A stretch of 43,447 nucleotides of DNA from Micavibrio sp. UBA2705. Its GTDB lineage: Bacteria > Pseudomonadota > Alphaproteobacteria > Micavibrionales > Micavibrionaceae. The notes beneath the pieces were generated by a model. It ran no database searches, was not told the DNA's origin, and saw only the letters and a program-made list of their open reading frames with translations. Shown piece by piece: positions 8,418-15,384 of this stretch (positions are counted from its first letter, which is position 1; each line of letters starts with the position of its first letter). The translations under genes were made by a program, and so were the position numbers. Where the stretch lies: positions 1-43,447 of the forward strand of contig DELD01000012.1 of the NCBI GenBank assembly GCA_002354205.1. The letters run 5' to 3'.

Positions 8418-9743
8418 TTATTGGTCTTCCGCTCGGCTAATCCTTTTACTGCTTATATAGGTGATGAGCTTTTGTGCTTCATGGAAGTGTGGCTCGGTGA
8501 CATATCGGGTCTGGTCACCATCTAGCTTTATCGCGGCATTTTTCTGTCCGCTAAAAACAGATATCTCTCCTCTTCGCCCACCTTGTTTATGCAGGACATA
8601 TTTAGGAAAAATAGGAGTAGATACAAAAGGGTCCCCTGCTAAAGCGGAAAAACAGACACGGTCGCTTATCAAATTTTTTAACCCGTTATAAATGTCAGTA
8701 TGTTGGCTCAGCTCTGTATAAACAGATTGCCGCCGCCCGCCATAAGATATAATTGCAGGCACACGCGCCGCAGCCCTACGTACACCGAAAGCTTCTATCT
8801 CATTACGGTTTAGCGCAGTCATTGTTCTATGGTCACCCGTAATAATTAACAGACCATTTTCAAAGAAACCAGACTTGATTAAATGGTCATAAAAAGCACC
8901 GATTTGTTTATCTGCGTATTTGACAGTTTTTTCTTCTGACGGCACACCTGAAACGGGATCTGTAAAGGGGTGGTGCGTCGATGCTGTCTTAACAAATAAG
9001 AAAAACTTTTGCTTTGCATTTTCCTTGATGCGGCTTAATGCCCGCGTATAAAGCGCCTCATCGGCGGCAGCGCTAAAAGCGAATCGCGGCCAGTCTTTAT
9101 AATATATGTGCTCACTGCCTTCTATATAATCAAAGCCCAAGCTTTCTGCCCACTCACCAGTAGATGAAAAACTCAGACTTGCTGAAGCAATAAACTCTGA
9201 ACGGTAGCCTTCTTCTTGAAACAGAACGGGCAGAGCATAGCGATGATTATAAAACCCAGCAAAATCAGCATTACCGTCAGGGTTTCTCGCCTGCGGTGCA
9301 GGAATAGGGAACTCCCCTGTTAATAGTGCAACTTCTGCATCTTCAGTATTATAACCATTTGAAACCATGTTACCCAGCATGATATTTTGTTCGGCGATAC
9401 CGTCAAAACGTGGAGTCCAGTTATGGATGCCTGAAAAAAGTGCGCTATGATATAATGATAAAGATTCCACCATCAATATAATGACATTGGGCTTATCCCG
9501 CGCTTCTGTCTTGACGCATGTCTGCGGAAATAATTCATCTAAATCTGCGCGTTGCATTTCAATATATGGGCGTCTTTGTGAAGCGACAGATAAATTATAA
9601 GCTATATAATTTTCATAAATCCAACTGTGAACATAGTCTCCATTATCCTTTAACAGGCAGCACCCCGCGATGGCACTTACATGATGCAGTTTCTTTACTC
9701 TACGACATTCTATATCCCCCCAGATATGATACAGCCGCACCAA
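8418..9743 (-). CDS. LTA-synthase-like sulfatase/phosphoglycerol-transferase domain, lacking the membrane part
   Basis: The protein has the alkaline-phosphatase-superfamily core of LtaS/OpgB-type enzymes: KPNVIILMVESLS (metal-binding Glu), NGYNTEDA with a candidate Thr nucleophile region, LLTGEFPIP, TASTHHPFTDP, LLIITGDHRT (Asp-His metal ligands) and SQHTDIYNGL. These enzymes act outside the cytoplasmic membrane on glycerol-phosphate or sulfate esters. Family members normally carry an N-terminal block of about five membrane helices. Here only about 75 residues precede the catalytic domain and none forms a membrane helix. The frame opens with TTG at 9741-9743, and the first in-frame ATG is 64 codons later. 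An upstream in-frame stop lies near 9788. It may be a 5'-truncated gene or one with an unusual start. Confidence 0.7.
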   Translation of the reverse strand: MVRLYHIWGDIECRRVKKLHHVSAIAGCCLLKDNGDYVHSWIYENYIAYNLSVASQRRPYIEMQRADLDELFPQTCVKTEARDKPNVIILMVESLSLYHSALFSGIHNWTPRFDGIAEQNIMLGNMVSNGYNTEDAEVALLTGEFPIPAPQARNPDGNADFAGFYNHRYALPVLFQEEGYRSEFIASASLSFSSTGEWAESLGFDYIEGSEHIYYKDWPRFAFSAAADEALYTRALSRIKENAKQKFFLFVKTASTHHPFTDPVSGVPSEEKTVKYADKQIGAFYDHLIKSGFFENGLLIITGDHRTMTALNRNEIEAFGVRRAAARVPAIISYGGRRQSVYTELSQHTDIYNGLKNLISDRVCFSALAGDPFVSTPIFPKYVLHKQGGRRGEISVFSGQKNAAIKLDGDQTRYVTEPHFHEAQKLITYISSKRISRAEDQ

Positions 9744-9835
9744 GGCATAATTTACACGATTACATGTCTGAACGCACGATTTCTCCTAAAAGAAGATGCG
9801 GTACAGCATAGGGTGCCGCGCTTAAAAGCCATGGG

Positions 9836-10246
9836 CTAAGCACCCTGCGCTCCAACATAGAACCAGCGTGATTGCATACGTATAAATGTTGATGTTTCGT
9901 GCATAAACGCCATTTCAGCATAATCGTCTTCTTTATAAAACCATGCCTTAAATTCAACCACCCCATTGTCACCGCACTGCGATGAAAAAATCACATCAAG
10001 GCGCTGCCAGTCTAAAGTTTTCTTTGATAATTCTTCGGCGGATAGCCCTAACGCAGCGCTAGGCAGCCACGTTGCCAGTAAATATTCACCATAACCACCC
10101 AGCGCATAAGCCGTAAAGCGCGAGCGCATAAGCTGTTCAGGTGTTCTGGCATGACACTGCCCACAAAGAAACCGCCCACAACATTGGGCAAAACCCTGTG
10201 GCTTACCGCAAACACAAGACTTTAAAGTTACATCAGTTTTTTCCAT
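9836..10246 (-). CDS. YchJ family SEC-C motif protein (UPF0225)
   Basis: The 136-residue protein begins with the Cys-rich SEC-C zinc motif (CVCGKPQGFAQCCG), then the YchJ signature RTPEQLMRSRFTAYA, and continues with the NTF2-like half ending VEFKAWF and the WFYVGAQGA tail. UPF0225 proteins are small zinc proteins of unknown biochemical role. AAGGAG lies 8 bases before the ATG at 10246; a GTG one codon upstream would be only 5 bases away, so I prefer the ATG. It is followed 93 bases later by the LTA-synthase-like gene on the same strand. Confidence 0.88.
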   Translation of the reverse strand: MEKTDVTLKSCVCGKPQGFAQCCGRFLCGQCHARTPEQLMRSRFTAYALGGYGEYLLATWLPSAALGLSAEELSKKTLDWQRLDVIFSSQCGDNGVVEFKAWFYKEDDYAEMAFMHETSTFIRMQSRWFYVGAQGA

Positions 10247-10412
10247 CACATTCGCTCCTTAGAGCTCTCTATAAATATAAAGCCCTATCAATGCATAACA
10301 TGTTGTGAGGCTGACATCTAAATTATTTGCATTCCACGGCAAAATGCGGTGACGGATGAAGAGGAAAATGGCGGAGCAAGCAGTCTAGCACGAACCATTC
10401 TCTAGATGAACC

Positions 10413-10538
10413 AATCACTGTTATTTCTTATTTAACAGGGTAATTTCATATATATTTGCCTGTTATTTAAACAAAACTCACCATGAGCCTCTTAGCCCAT
10501 TGGCTCACCACATTTTCTAAAAATTAAGAACAGTGATT
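10413..10538. ncRNA. structured element: 10-bp inverted repeat enclosing two hairpins (candidate RNA or MITE-like)
   Basis: AATCACTGTT at 10413-10422 is the exact reverse complement of AACAGTGATT at 10529-10538. An alternative pairing extends it: AATCACTG with CAGTGATT, a TTAT bulge, then TTCTTA (10425-10430) with TAAGAA (10525-10530). Two further hairpins lie inside, AACAGG/CCTGTT (10434-10464) and TGAGCC/GGCTCA (10484-10507), giving a three-way-junction shape. The strand cannot be told from sequence. A small non-autonomous mobile element with terminal repeats is the alternative; no target duplication is obvious. Confidence 0.4.
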
Positions 10539-10553
10539 TATCAGTGAATCTAA

Positions 10554-10583
10554 AATCTACCGCATATTTTCATACCGTAGATT
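10554..10583. other. 7-bp hairpin AATCTAC / GTAGATT
   Basis: AATCTAC at 10554-10560 pairs with GTAGATT at 10577-10583 around a 16-base AT-rich loop. It lies directly after the three-way-junction element and may belong to the same transcript. Confidence 0.35.
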
Positions 10584-10715
10584 ATCACACCAAAAGCGCG
10601 CTCTTAGAGCTTAACTACATGCTGGCCAACAGGCTCTGACAAGGCACAATACCCAAGACGATAAAGATAATTAAGAGTAATAACATTAGGACATTTTAAG
10701 CCAAGCAATAATAAG

Positions 10716-10803
10716 CGGAACCCAAACGAGGGAGGTCGTGAGTGTACCTTTAATCGTTTGGTAGGCAATCCACGCCCAAAACATTTGTTTGGACGGTTTT
10801 TTT
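10716..10803 (+). ncRNA. candidate small RNA or attenuator with competing stems and a T-run
   Basis: CCAAACGA (10722-10729) pairs perfectly with TCGTTTGG (10754-10761), with a smaller AGGT/ACCT stem inside. CCAAA (10776-10780) pairs with TTTGG (10788-10792) just before seven T at 10797-10803. Segments 2 and 3 can also pair with each other, so the two arrangements exclude each other as in an attenuator. A GGGAGG at 10729-10734 sits in the first loop. No gene follows for 130 bases and the next gene has its own promoter, so a terminated small RNA is as likely as an attenuator. Confidence 0.35.
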
Positions 10804-10890
10804 ATGCGCTGCCTTATCGCATGAAGCTTATTCATCTTTACATTTACTTCACTCATTCATGCAGAATAATCCATTCCCCTGCAAACGGAC

Positions 10891-10904
10891 TTGATGAAAG
10901 TCAA
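10891..10904 (+). promoter_or_regulatory. FNR-type box before the 118-aa gene
   Basis: TTGAT-GAAA-GTCAA fits the FNR consensus TTGAT-N4-ATCAA with one half-site variant. Its centre (10897.5) is 41.5 bases upstream of about 10939, the usual position of an activating FNR site, and a TATTAA -10-like box lies at 10930-10935. The start point would then fall on the ATG at 10940. Confidence 0.75.
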
Positions 10905-10939
10905 GTCGCACATAAATTGTTTTTGTCATTATTAACGAC

Positions 10940-11296
10940 ATGGATAAGGATGATCGTCAGATAAATTACGCCACGGCTTTGATGGAACGCTACGTAGAAA
11001 TATGTAACGAATCTTTAGCGGAAAATCACAATCGCTTTCCTTTTAAACAAATATTATCAGCCGCGCGCGATGCACAAAAGCGAAGATATATTAGCGTCGT
11101 GTTAGCAAACGTGCCTACATGTCAAAGTTTAGCGCTATGCCTCAACGAAGAAATAACCTTGATTACGCAGACAAACGAGACAATAGGCGACGATGGCACG
11201 TGGGTTGTTGATCTCAGTTATATTGAAAACGTAATCGAAAATGCCGCTGAATATATCGCTAACCCTGCAAAAATAGATTGGGAGTGGCTTTATTGA
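10940..11296 (+). CDS. conserved hypothetical protein, 118 aa, FNR-box promoter
   Basis: This soluble acidic protein of 118 residues has a helical N-terminus (YATALMERYVEICNESL), a NRFPFKQI segment, a central strand-rich part and a C-terminal motif of the type YI-x-NPAK-[IL]-DW-x-WL. I recall similar unnamed proteins from other alphaproteobacteria but know no function. The ATG has no Shine-Dalgarno; the predicted FNR-activated start site coincides with it, which suggests a leaderless mRNA. It is convergent with the Crp/Fnr regulator, and a loose GAGTAACAT / ATGTTTACTC inverted repeat lies between the two stops. Its position beside the low-oxygen genes suggests a role in microaerobic life. Confidence 0.75.
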   Translation: MDKDDRQINYATALMERYVEICNESLAENHNRFPFKQILSAARDAQKRRYISVVLANVPTCQSLALCLNEEITLITQTNETIGDDGTWVVDLSYIENVIENAAEYIANPAKIDWEWLY

Positions 11297-11323
11297 GTAA
11301 CATCAATGCTAAACGGCAAATGT

Positions 11324-12064
11324 TTACTCCACTTTGCGACATGCCGGCAAATCGTTACATGGAAACTCAGAACTACAGGCTGCGCATGAATATTTTACCA
11401 ACTGATCTAAACTATCCATTTCAATCGTCGCCCCATTAACCTTAATGCCAGTTTTCTCTTTGAGCTTAGCCAAAGCGCGTGAAAAGGTTTCTGGCTGCAT
11501 ACCAAGGCGTGAAGCAAGCAATGTTTTATCATAAGGCAAATGAATTTTAACCGCGCCTTCATGGCTTTGGTCTGCCAGCCGCAACAGGAAACAACCAATG
11601 CGCTGCGGTGCATTTTGCAATGTACGGTGTTCTATCTCGCGGTCTTGATGTTTGCGGTATCGCGCCATGGCGCTTAACATTGCAAGGGCCATTTTAGGGT
11701 TGTTTTCAATTTCCTGCTGCAGCAGCCCCATTGGCACGGCAAGCAGTTTCATGCTTTCGGTCGCTTCAGCACTAAACGGATACTCTCCATTTTCGAAAAG
11801 GCTTGTTTCACCAAACATATGCCCCGTAGGCAAAATATCAACAACGGCCTGCGCGCCATCTAACGTTTCACGAAACAACTTCACCCAACCAGAGACAACA
11901 ATATAAAAATATGCCGCTTCATCATGGCTCACGAATAAAACCTGCCCTTTATTCGCGCTGATGATGCGCCCTTGCGCAGCCATTTGCCCGATAAAGTCAT
12001 CGCTACATCCTTTGAATAAATATTCCAACTTTAAAACTGTAATTATTTGGTCTGTACTCGACAT
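11324..12064 (-). CDS. Crp/Fnr family transcription regulator with C-terminal Cys cluster
   Basis: The protein has a cyclic-nucleotide-binding-type beta-roll (residues about 15-125, with FGETSLFE), a long dimerisation helix, and a winged helix-turn-helix. The recognition segment PETFSRALAKL keeps the E-x-x-S-R pattern that in FNR reads TTGAT half-sites. There is no N-terminal cysteine cluster as in FNR. Instead the last 25 residues contain Cys-X2-Cys-X5-Cys-X5-Cys (SCAACSSEFPC then NDLPAC). Length is 246 aa. AAGGTGG about 8 bases before the ATG supports the start. It is divergent from the cco operon and shares with it a perfect FNR-type palindrome, so autoregulation is likely. It probably senses oxygen or redox state, by inference. 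Confidence 0.88.
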   Translation of the reverse strand: MSSTDQIITVLKLEYLFKGCSDDFIGQMAAQGRIISANKGQVLFVSHDEAAYFYIVVSGWVKLFRETLDGAQAVVDILPTGHMFGETSLFENGEYPFSAEATESMKLLAVPMGLLQQEIENNPKMALAMLSAMARYRKHQDREIEHRTLQNAPQRIGCFLLRLADQSHEGAVKIHLPYDKTLLASRLGMQPETFSRALAKLKEKTGIKVNGATIEMDSLDQLVKYSCAACSSEFPCNDLPACRKVE

Positions 12065-12102
12065 AAAGTTACCACCTTAACCTCTCTTCCATTTTCTAAC
12101 AT

Positions 12103-12116
12103 TTGACAATAGTCAA
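12103..12116. promoter_or_regulatory. perfect FNR-type palindrome between the regulator and the cco operon
   Basis: TTGAC-AATA-GTCAA is a perfect dyad matching the FNR/Crp-Fnr consensus. Its centre at 12109.5 is 41.5 bases before about 12151, which would start the cco transcript 33 bases ahead of the first ATG at 12184. It also lies 45 bases from the regulator's ATG on the other strand and can serve for autoregulation. Confidence 0.85.
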
Positions 12117-12183
12117 GGCAAGTTCATTCCCATTGATAGATCATAGTTATAGAGGATAGTAAAAACTTAACCAAACGCGTGTC

Positions 12184-12903
12184 ATGACAATAGAGCTTTT
12201 AGATAAAATCAGCGGATGCTTCCATGATATTTCATTGTCATATGGACTATATGGCAGCTTATTTATAGCTGGCATTGTTGGCGGTTTTACGCATTGCATG
12301 GCGATGTGTGGACCTTTTGTGCTCTCTCAATCGGGACAGTTTAGTCGCCTTAAAGATTCCGCGCTCATCCCTTATCATCTGGGCCGAATTACAACGTATA
12401 TCACTCTTGCTCTTCTCTTGTCCTCGCTTGTTAATATTGCTTTTCTTTTCTTGCCTATACGCAGCTTTATCGTCGCCCCCATATTGATGCTCTCAGGTAT
12501 TCTATTCTTTATGACGGCCTTCCCTAAACTGGGACAGTTTTTCCCTTGGCTTGTCCGGATAAAAATTGCACTGCCTTATAAGTGGCTTATGCGCGGCTTT
12601 GATACTCTCAGCAAGAAGCAAACATTGCTCTCGCAATATTTTACCGGCATCCTGCTTGGCTTGATGCCTTGCGGGTTAATTGTCTCTGCATTAATGGCAG
12701 CAACCATGGCGCCTAGCGCCGCGCAGGCAGGCTTGGCGATGGCCTCATTTGGCTTAGGGACAATGCCCGCTTTAATAACGCTCGCATTTAGCGGGCAATT
12801 TTTACAACAAAAATACCCACGCGCAATGCAGCGCATAACGCAAATTATGATGGTCTGGAGCGGTGTATGGCTCTTTACCATTGCTGGCATGATGCTGACG
12901 TAA
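12184..12903 (+). CDS. UreH/DsbD-like membrane transporter (TauE/SafE-annotated), cbb3-associated
   Basis: The 239-residue protein has six or so membrane segments and the family motifs GGFTHCMAMCGPF near residue 35 and GLMPCGL-[IV] near 160, the two half-repeats of the cytochrome-c-biogenesis transmembrane (UreH_2) family. Its Cys and Met/His residues within membrane segments suggest transport of a metal or reductant; members are commonly found in cco clusters and are inferred to aid copper delivery or oxidase maturation. Here it is the first gene of the cco operon, 15 bases before ccoN. It is often annotated as sulfite exporter by similarity only. No strong Shine-Dalgarno is seen before ATG 12184. 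Confidence 0.8.
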   Translation: MTIELLDKISGCFHDISLSYGLYGSLFIAGIVGGFTHCMAMCGPFVLSQSGQFSRLKDSALIPYHLGRITTYITLALLLSSLVNIAFLFLPIRSFIVAPILMLSGILFFMTAFPKLGQFFPWLVRIKIALPYKWLMRGFDTLSKKQTLLSQYFTGILLGLMPCGLIVSALMAATMAPSAAQAGLAMASFGLGTMPALITLAFSGQFLQQKYPRAMQRITQIMMVWSGVWLFTIAGMMLT

Positions 12904-12918
12904 AAGGACAAAAGTAAA

Positions 12919-14427
12919 ATGAATACGAAGGTAGGAAATACGATGCCCACTCAAACGCCAACTTATAATTACGATATTGTACGTTACTTTACGCTCGCCA
13001 CTTGTTTTTGGGGCCTCGTAGGTATGCTTGCTGGGGTTTTTATTGCGTTGCAAATGGCATTCCCCTCTTTAAATATAGAACCTTATCTGACCTTTGGCCG
13101 CCTACGCCCACTGCATACATCTGGCGTTGTTTTTGCATTTGGGGGTAATGCATTATTTGCAACCAGCTATTATGTCGTTCAGCGCACCTGCCGCGCACGA
13201 CTTTGGAATGACGGTTTATCGTGGTTCACCTTCTGGGGGTATCAGTTATTTATTGTTTTGGCGGCGTTTGGTTATGTGACTGGCGTAACCCAAGCCAAAG
13301 AATATGCCGAGCCAGAATGGTATGCGGATATTTGGTTAACTTTGGTCTGGCTCGCATATCTCGGCGTTTACATGATGACCGTGGTCAAACGTAAAGAGCC
13401 GCACCTTTATGTTGCGAACTGGTTTTTCTTAGCCTTTATTATTACCGTTGCCGTACTTCATATCGGCAATAACCTATCCCTGCCTGTTGACTGGCGCTAC
13501 GCCAAAAGCTATTCAGTGCCCTCTGGCGTCCAAAGCGCCATGATCCAGTGGTGGTATGGGCATAATGCAGTTGGCTTCTTCCTTACTGCGGGCTTCCTTG
13601 GCATGATGTATTACTTCATACCCAAACGCGCGGAGCGTCCCGTCTACTCTTACCGACTTTCTATTATCCATTTTTGGTCACTGATCTTTATTTACATTTG
13701 GGCAGGGCCGCACCATTTGCATTACACTGCGCTGCCTGATTGGGCGCAGACACTTGGTATGGCCTTTTCTATCATGTTGTGGATGCCGAGTTGGGGCGGC
13801 ATGATTAACGGCATGATGACTTTGTCTGGTGCGTGGCATAAACTACGTAATGACCCTGTATTACAGTTTATGATTGTGTCACTCGCTTTTTATGGCATGA
13901 GCACTTTTGAAGGGCCGCTTATGTCGATCCGTGCGGTCAACGCCTTGTCACATTACACAGACTGGACCATTGGTCACGTGCATTCTGCCGCGCTTGGTTG
14001 GGTTGGGTTCATCACGTTTGGCTGCTTATACTACCTTGTGCCAAAGTTATGGAATCGTGAAGAGCTGTACTCCCTTAAACTTGTCCGTATCCACCTCTGG
14101 ATCGCGACTTTAGGTATTGTCCTTTACATCGTAGCAATGTGGGTTTCTGGCATTATGCAAGGATTAATGTGGCGTTCATATAACGAACTTGGCTTCCTCA
14201 ATTACTCTTTTGTTGAAACCGTCGCTGCTATGCATCCTTATTACATTACTCGTGCATTAGGCGGAATTTTGTACCTCTCAGGCGCAATCATCATGTGCTA
14301 CAATTTCTACCGTACAATTAAGGGAGATGTTGCACCGAATGAGTTTGATAAAGACGGGAATCCTCGCCAAGCAATAAACACGCGCCATAATGATAAAGTT
14401 GTGCCTGTAAACACAGCACAGGTCTAA
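12919..14427 (+). CDS. ccoN: cytochrome c oxidase cbb3-type subunit I (CcoN)
   Basis: CcoN is the catalytic haem-copper subunit that reduces oxygen in the high-affinity cbb3 oxidase of the inner membrane. The 502-residue protein has about twelve membrane segments and the expected ligands: HTSGVVFAFGGNA (low-spin haem His), WWYGHNAVGF (CuB His), AGPHHLHYTALPDW (His-His pair) and TIGHVHSAALGW (haem ligands). The start is supported by AAAGGA 13 bases upstream; a second Met at residue 9 is possible. It follows the UreH-like gene and is followed 13 bases later by ccoO. Confidence 0.98.
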   Translation: MNTKVGNTMPTQTPTYNYDIVRYFTLATCFWGLVGMLAGVFIALQMAFPSLNIEPYLTFGRLRPLHTSGVVFAFGGNALFATSYYVVQRTCRARLWNDGLSWFTFWGYQLFIVLAAFGYVTGVTQAKEYAEPEWYADIWLTLVWLAYLGVYMMTVVKRKEPHLYVANWFFLAFIITVAVLHIGNNLSLPVDWRYAKSYSVPSGVQSAMIQWWYGHNAVGFFLTAGFLGMMYYFIPKRAERPVYSYRLSIIHFWSLIFIYIWAGPHHLHYTALPDWAQTLGMAFSIMLWMPSWGGMINGMMTLSGAWHKLRNDPVLQFMIVSLAFYGMSTFEGPLMSIRAVNALSHYTDWTIGHVHSAALGWVGFITFGCLYYLVPKLWNREELYSLKLVRIHLWIATLGIVLYIVAMWVSGIMQGLMWRSYNELGFLNYSFVETVAAMHPYYITRALGGILYLSGAIIMCYNFYRTIKGDVAPNEFDKDGNPRQAINTRHNDKVVPVNTAQV

Positions 14428-14440
14428 GGAGCCAACAAAA

Positions 14441-15187
14441 ATGAACCCTTTAAAAAATCACGAATTCTTAGAAAAAAACTCGGTGATATTATTAATAGCG
14501 ATTATTATTACAGTTCTGATTGGCGGTATTATTGAGATTGTTCCTCTGTTCCGTCAAGAAACCGTGATTGAGCCTGTTGAGGGCATGCGCCCCTACACGC
14601 CGCTTGAACTGGCCGGTTATAATATTTATCTACGTGAAGGTTGCTATAACTGCCACTCACAGCAGATTCGCGCGCTGCGCGATGAAGTGACGCGTTACGG
14701 ACATTATTCACTGGCAGCAGAGAGCATGTATGACCACCCATTCCAGTGGGGATCAAAACGTACAGGGCCTGACCTTGCGCGTGTTGGCGGCAAATATTCA
14801 GATGATTGGCATGTCGCCCATATGCAAGATCCACGCGCTGTAGTTCCTGAGTCCATCATGCCAACATATAGCCACCTAATGAAACGCGGCGCTAAATTGC
14901 ATGACCTTGGCAATCATTTAAAAGCACTACGCGTTGTCGGCGTACCCTATACAGACGACATGATTGAAAATGCCGAAAAAGACGCTCTACGTCAGGCACT
15001 TGGCGAGACGCGTACAGACATTTCTGGCCTAAAAGAGCGTTATGGCGAAAAGGTGCAAGCACGTGATTTTGATAAACAACCACAGCTTGTCTCCGAAATG
15101 GATGCGATGATCGCCTATTTACAGGTTCTAGGCACAATGGTTGATTTTGACGCAACAAAGGGTGTTGATCCTGGGGCACTGAAATAA
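14441..15187 (+). CDS. ccoO: cytochrome c oxidase cbb3-type subunit II (CcoO)
   Basis: CcoO is the membrane-anchored mono-haem cytochrome c that passes electrons to CcoN. The protein has one N-terminal membrane helix (about residues 14-34), the haem-binding CYNCH at 68-72 followed by SQQIR, and the later PESIMPTYSHL segment providing the axial Met. The length of 248 aa is normal. AAGGAG 9 bases before the ATG supports the start. It is the third gene of the operon. Confidence 0.98.
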   Translation: MNPLKNHEFLEKNSVILLIAIIITVLIGGIIEIVPLFRQETVIEPVEGMRPYTPLELAGYNIYLREGCYNCHSQQIRALRDEVTRYGHYSLAAESMYDHPFQWGSKRTGPDLARVGGKYSDDWHVAHMQDPRAVVPESIMPTYSHLMKRGAKLHDLGNHLKALRVVGVPYTDDMIENAEKDALRQALGETRTDISGLKERYGEKVQARDFDKQPQLVSEMDAMIAYLQVLGTMVDFDATKGVDPGALK

Positions 15188-15225
15188 TAAACGGAGGGCT
15201 CGCTTAAAAAGCTGAGTATAAAAGA

Positions 15226-15384
15226 ATGAAAGAATTATTTGCAAGCGCGTCATTTGGCTTAATCGGCCTCGTTTTCTTTGTTGTGCTGTTCGCCCTGATA
15301 TTAATCTGGCTGTTTCAACCAGGAGCAAAAGACTATTTCAAGCAGCAGGGAAAAATCCCGCTAAAGGATGATGAAAATGAGTGA
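15226..15384 (+). CDS. ccoQ: cbb3 oxidase small subunit CcoQ, 52 aa
   Basis: A 52-residue frame between ccoO and ccoP has a single membrane segment followed by the conserved FQPGAKDYF-like motif (WLFQPGAKDYF) and a short acidic tail, as expected for CcoQ/FixQ, which stabilises the oxidase core. It overlaps the start of ccoP by eight bases (ATGAGTGA), a sign of translational coupling. The Shine-Dalgarno is weak. Confidence 0.9.
   Translation: MKELFASASFGLIGLVFFVVLFALILIWLFQPGAKDYFKQQGKIPLKDDENE

Larger units (their letters stand above)
10247..10890. other. 640-base noncoding stretch with nested inverted repeats
   Basis: No credible coding frame is seen. The region is AT-rich and holds an unusual density of inverted repeats, listed separately (10413-10538, 10554-10583, 10716-10803). 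The first 100 bases should hold the promoter of ychJ on the minus strand. An 11-base match to the 3' end of the tRNA-Ser at 22714 occurs near 10366-10376. Confidence 0.6.

Noticed and set aside
9700..9790. C6 run near 9716-9721 as a frameshift that hides the missing N-terminus of the sulfatase gene
   Set aside because: Shifting the frame there only leads to short non-hydrophobic starts; no membrane helices appear in any frame before the YchJ stop.
10360..10803. RNase P RNA, tmRNA, 6S RNA or SRP RNA as explanation of the structured noncoding region
   Set aside because: The conserved core segments of these RNAs were not found on either strand, and the stem arrangement does not match.
10758..10964. 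68-aa plus-strand frame
   Set aside because: It starts inside the candidate small RNA, crosses its T-run and the FNR-type box, and has no ribosome site.
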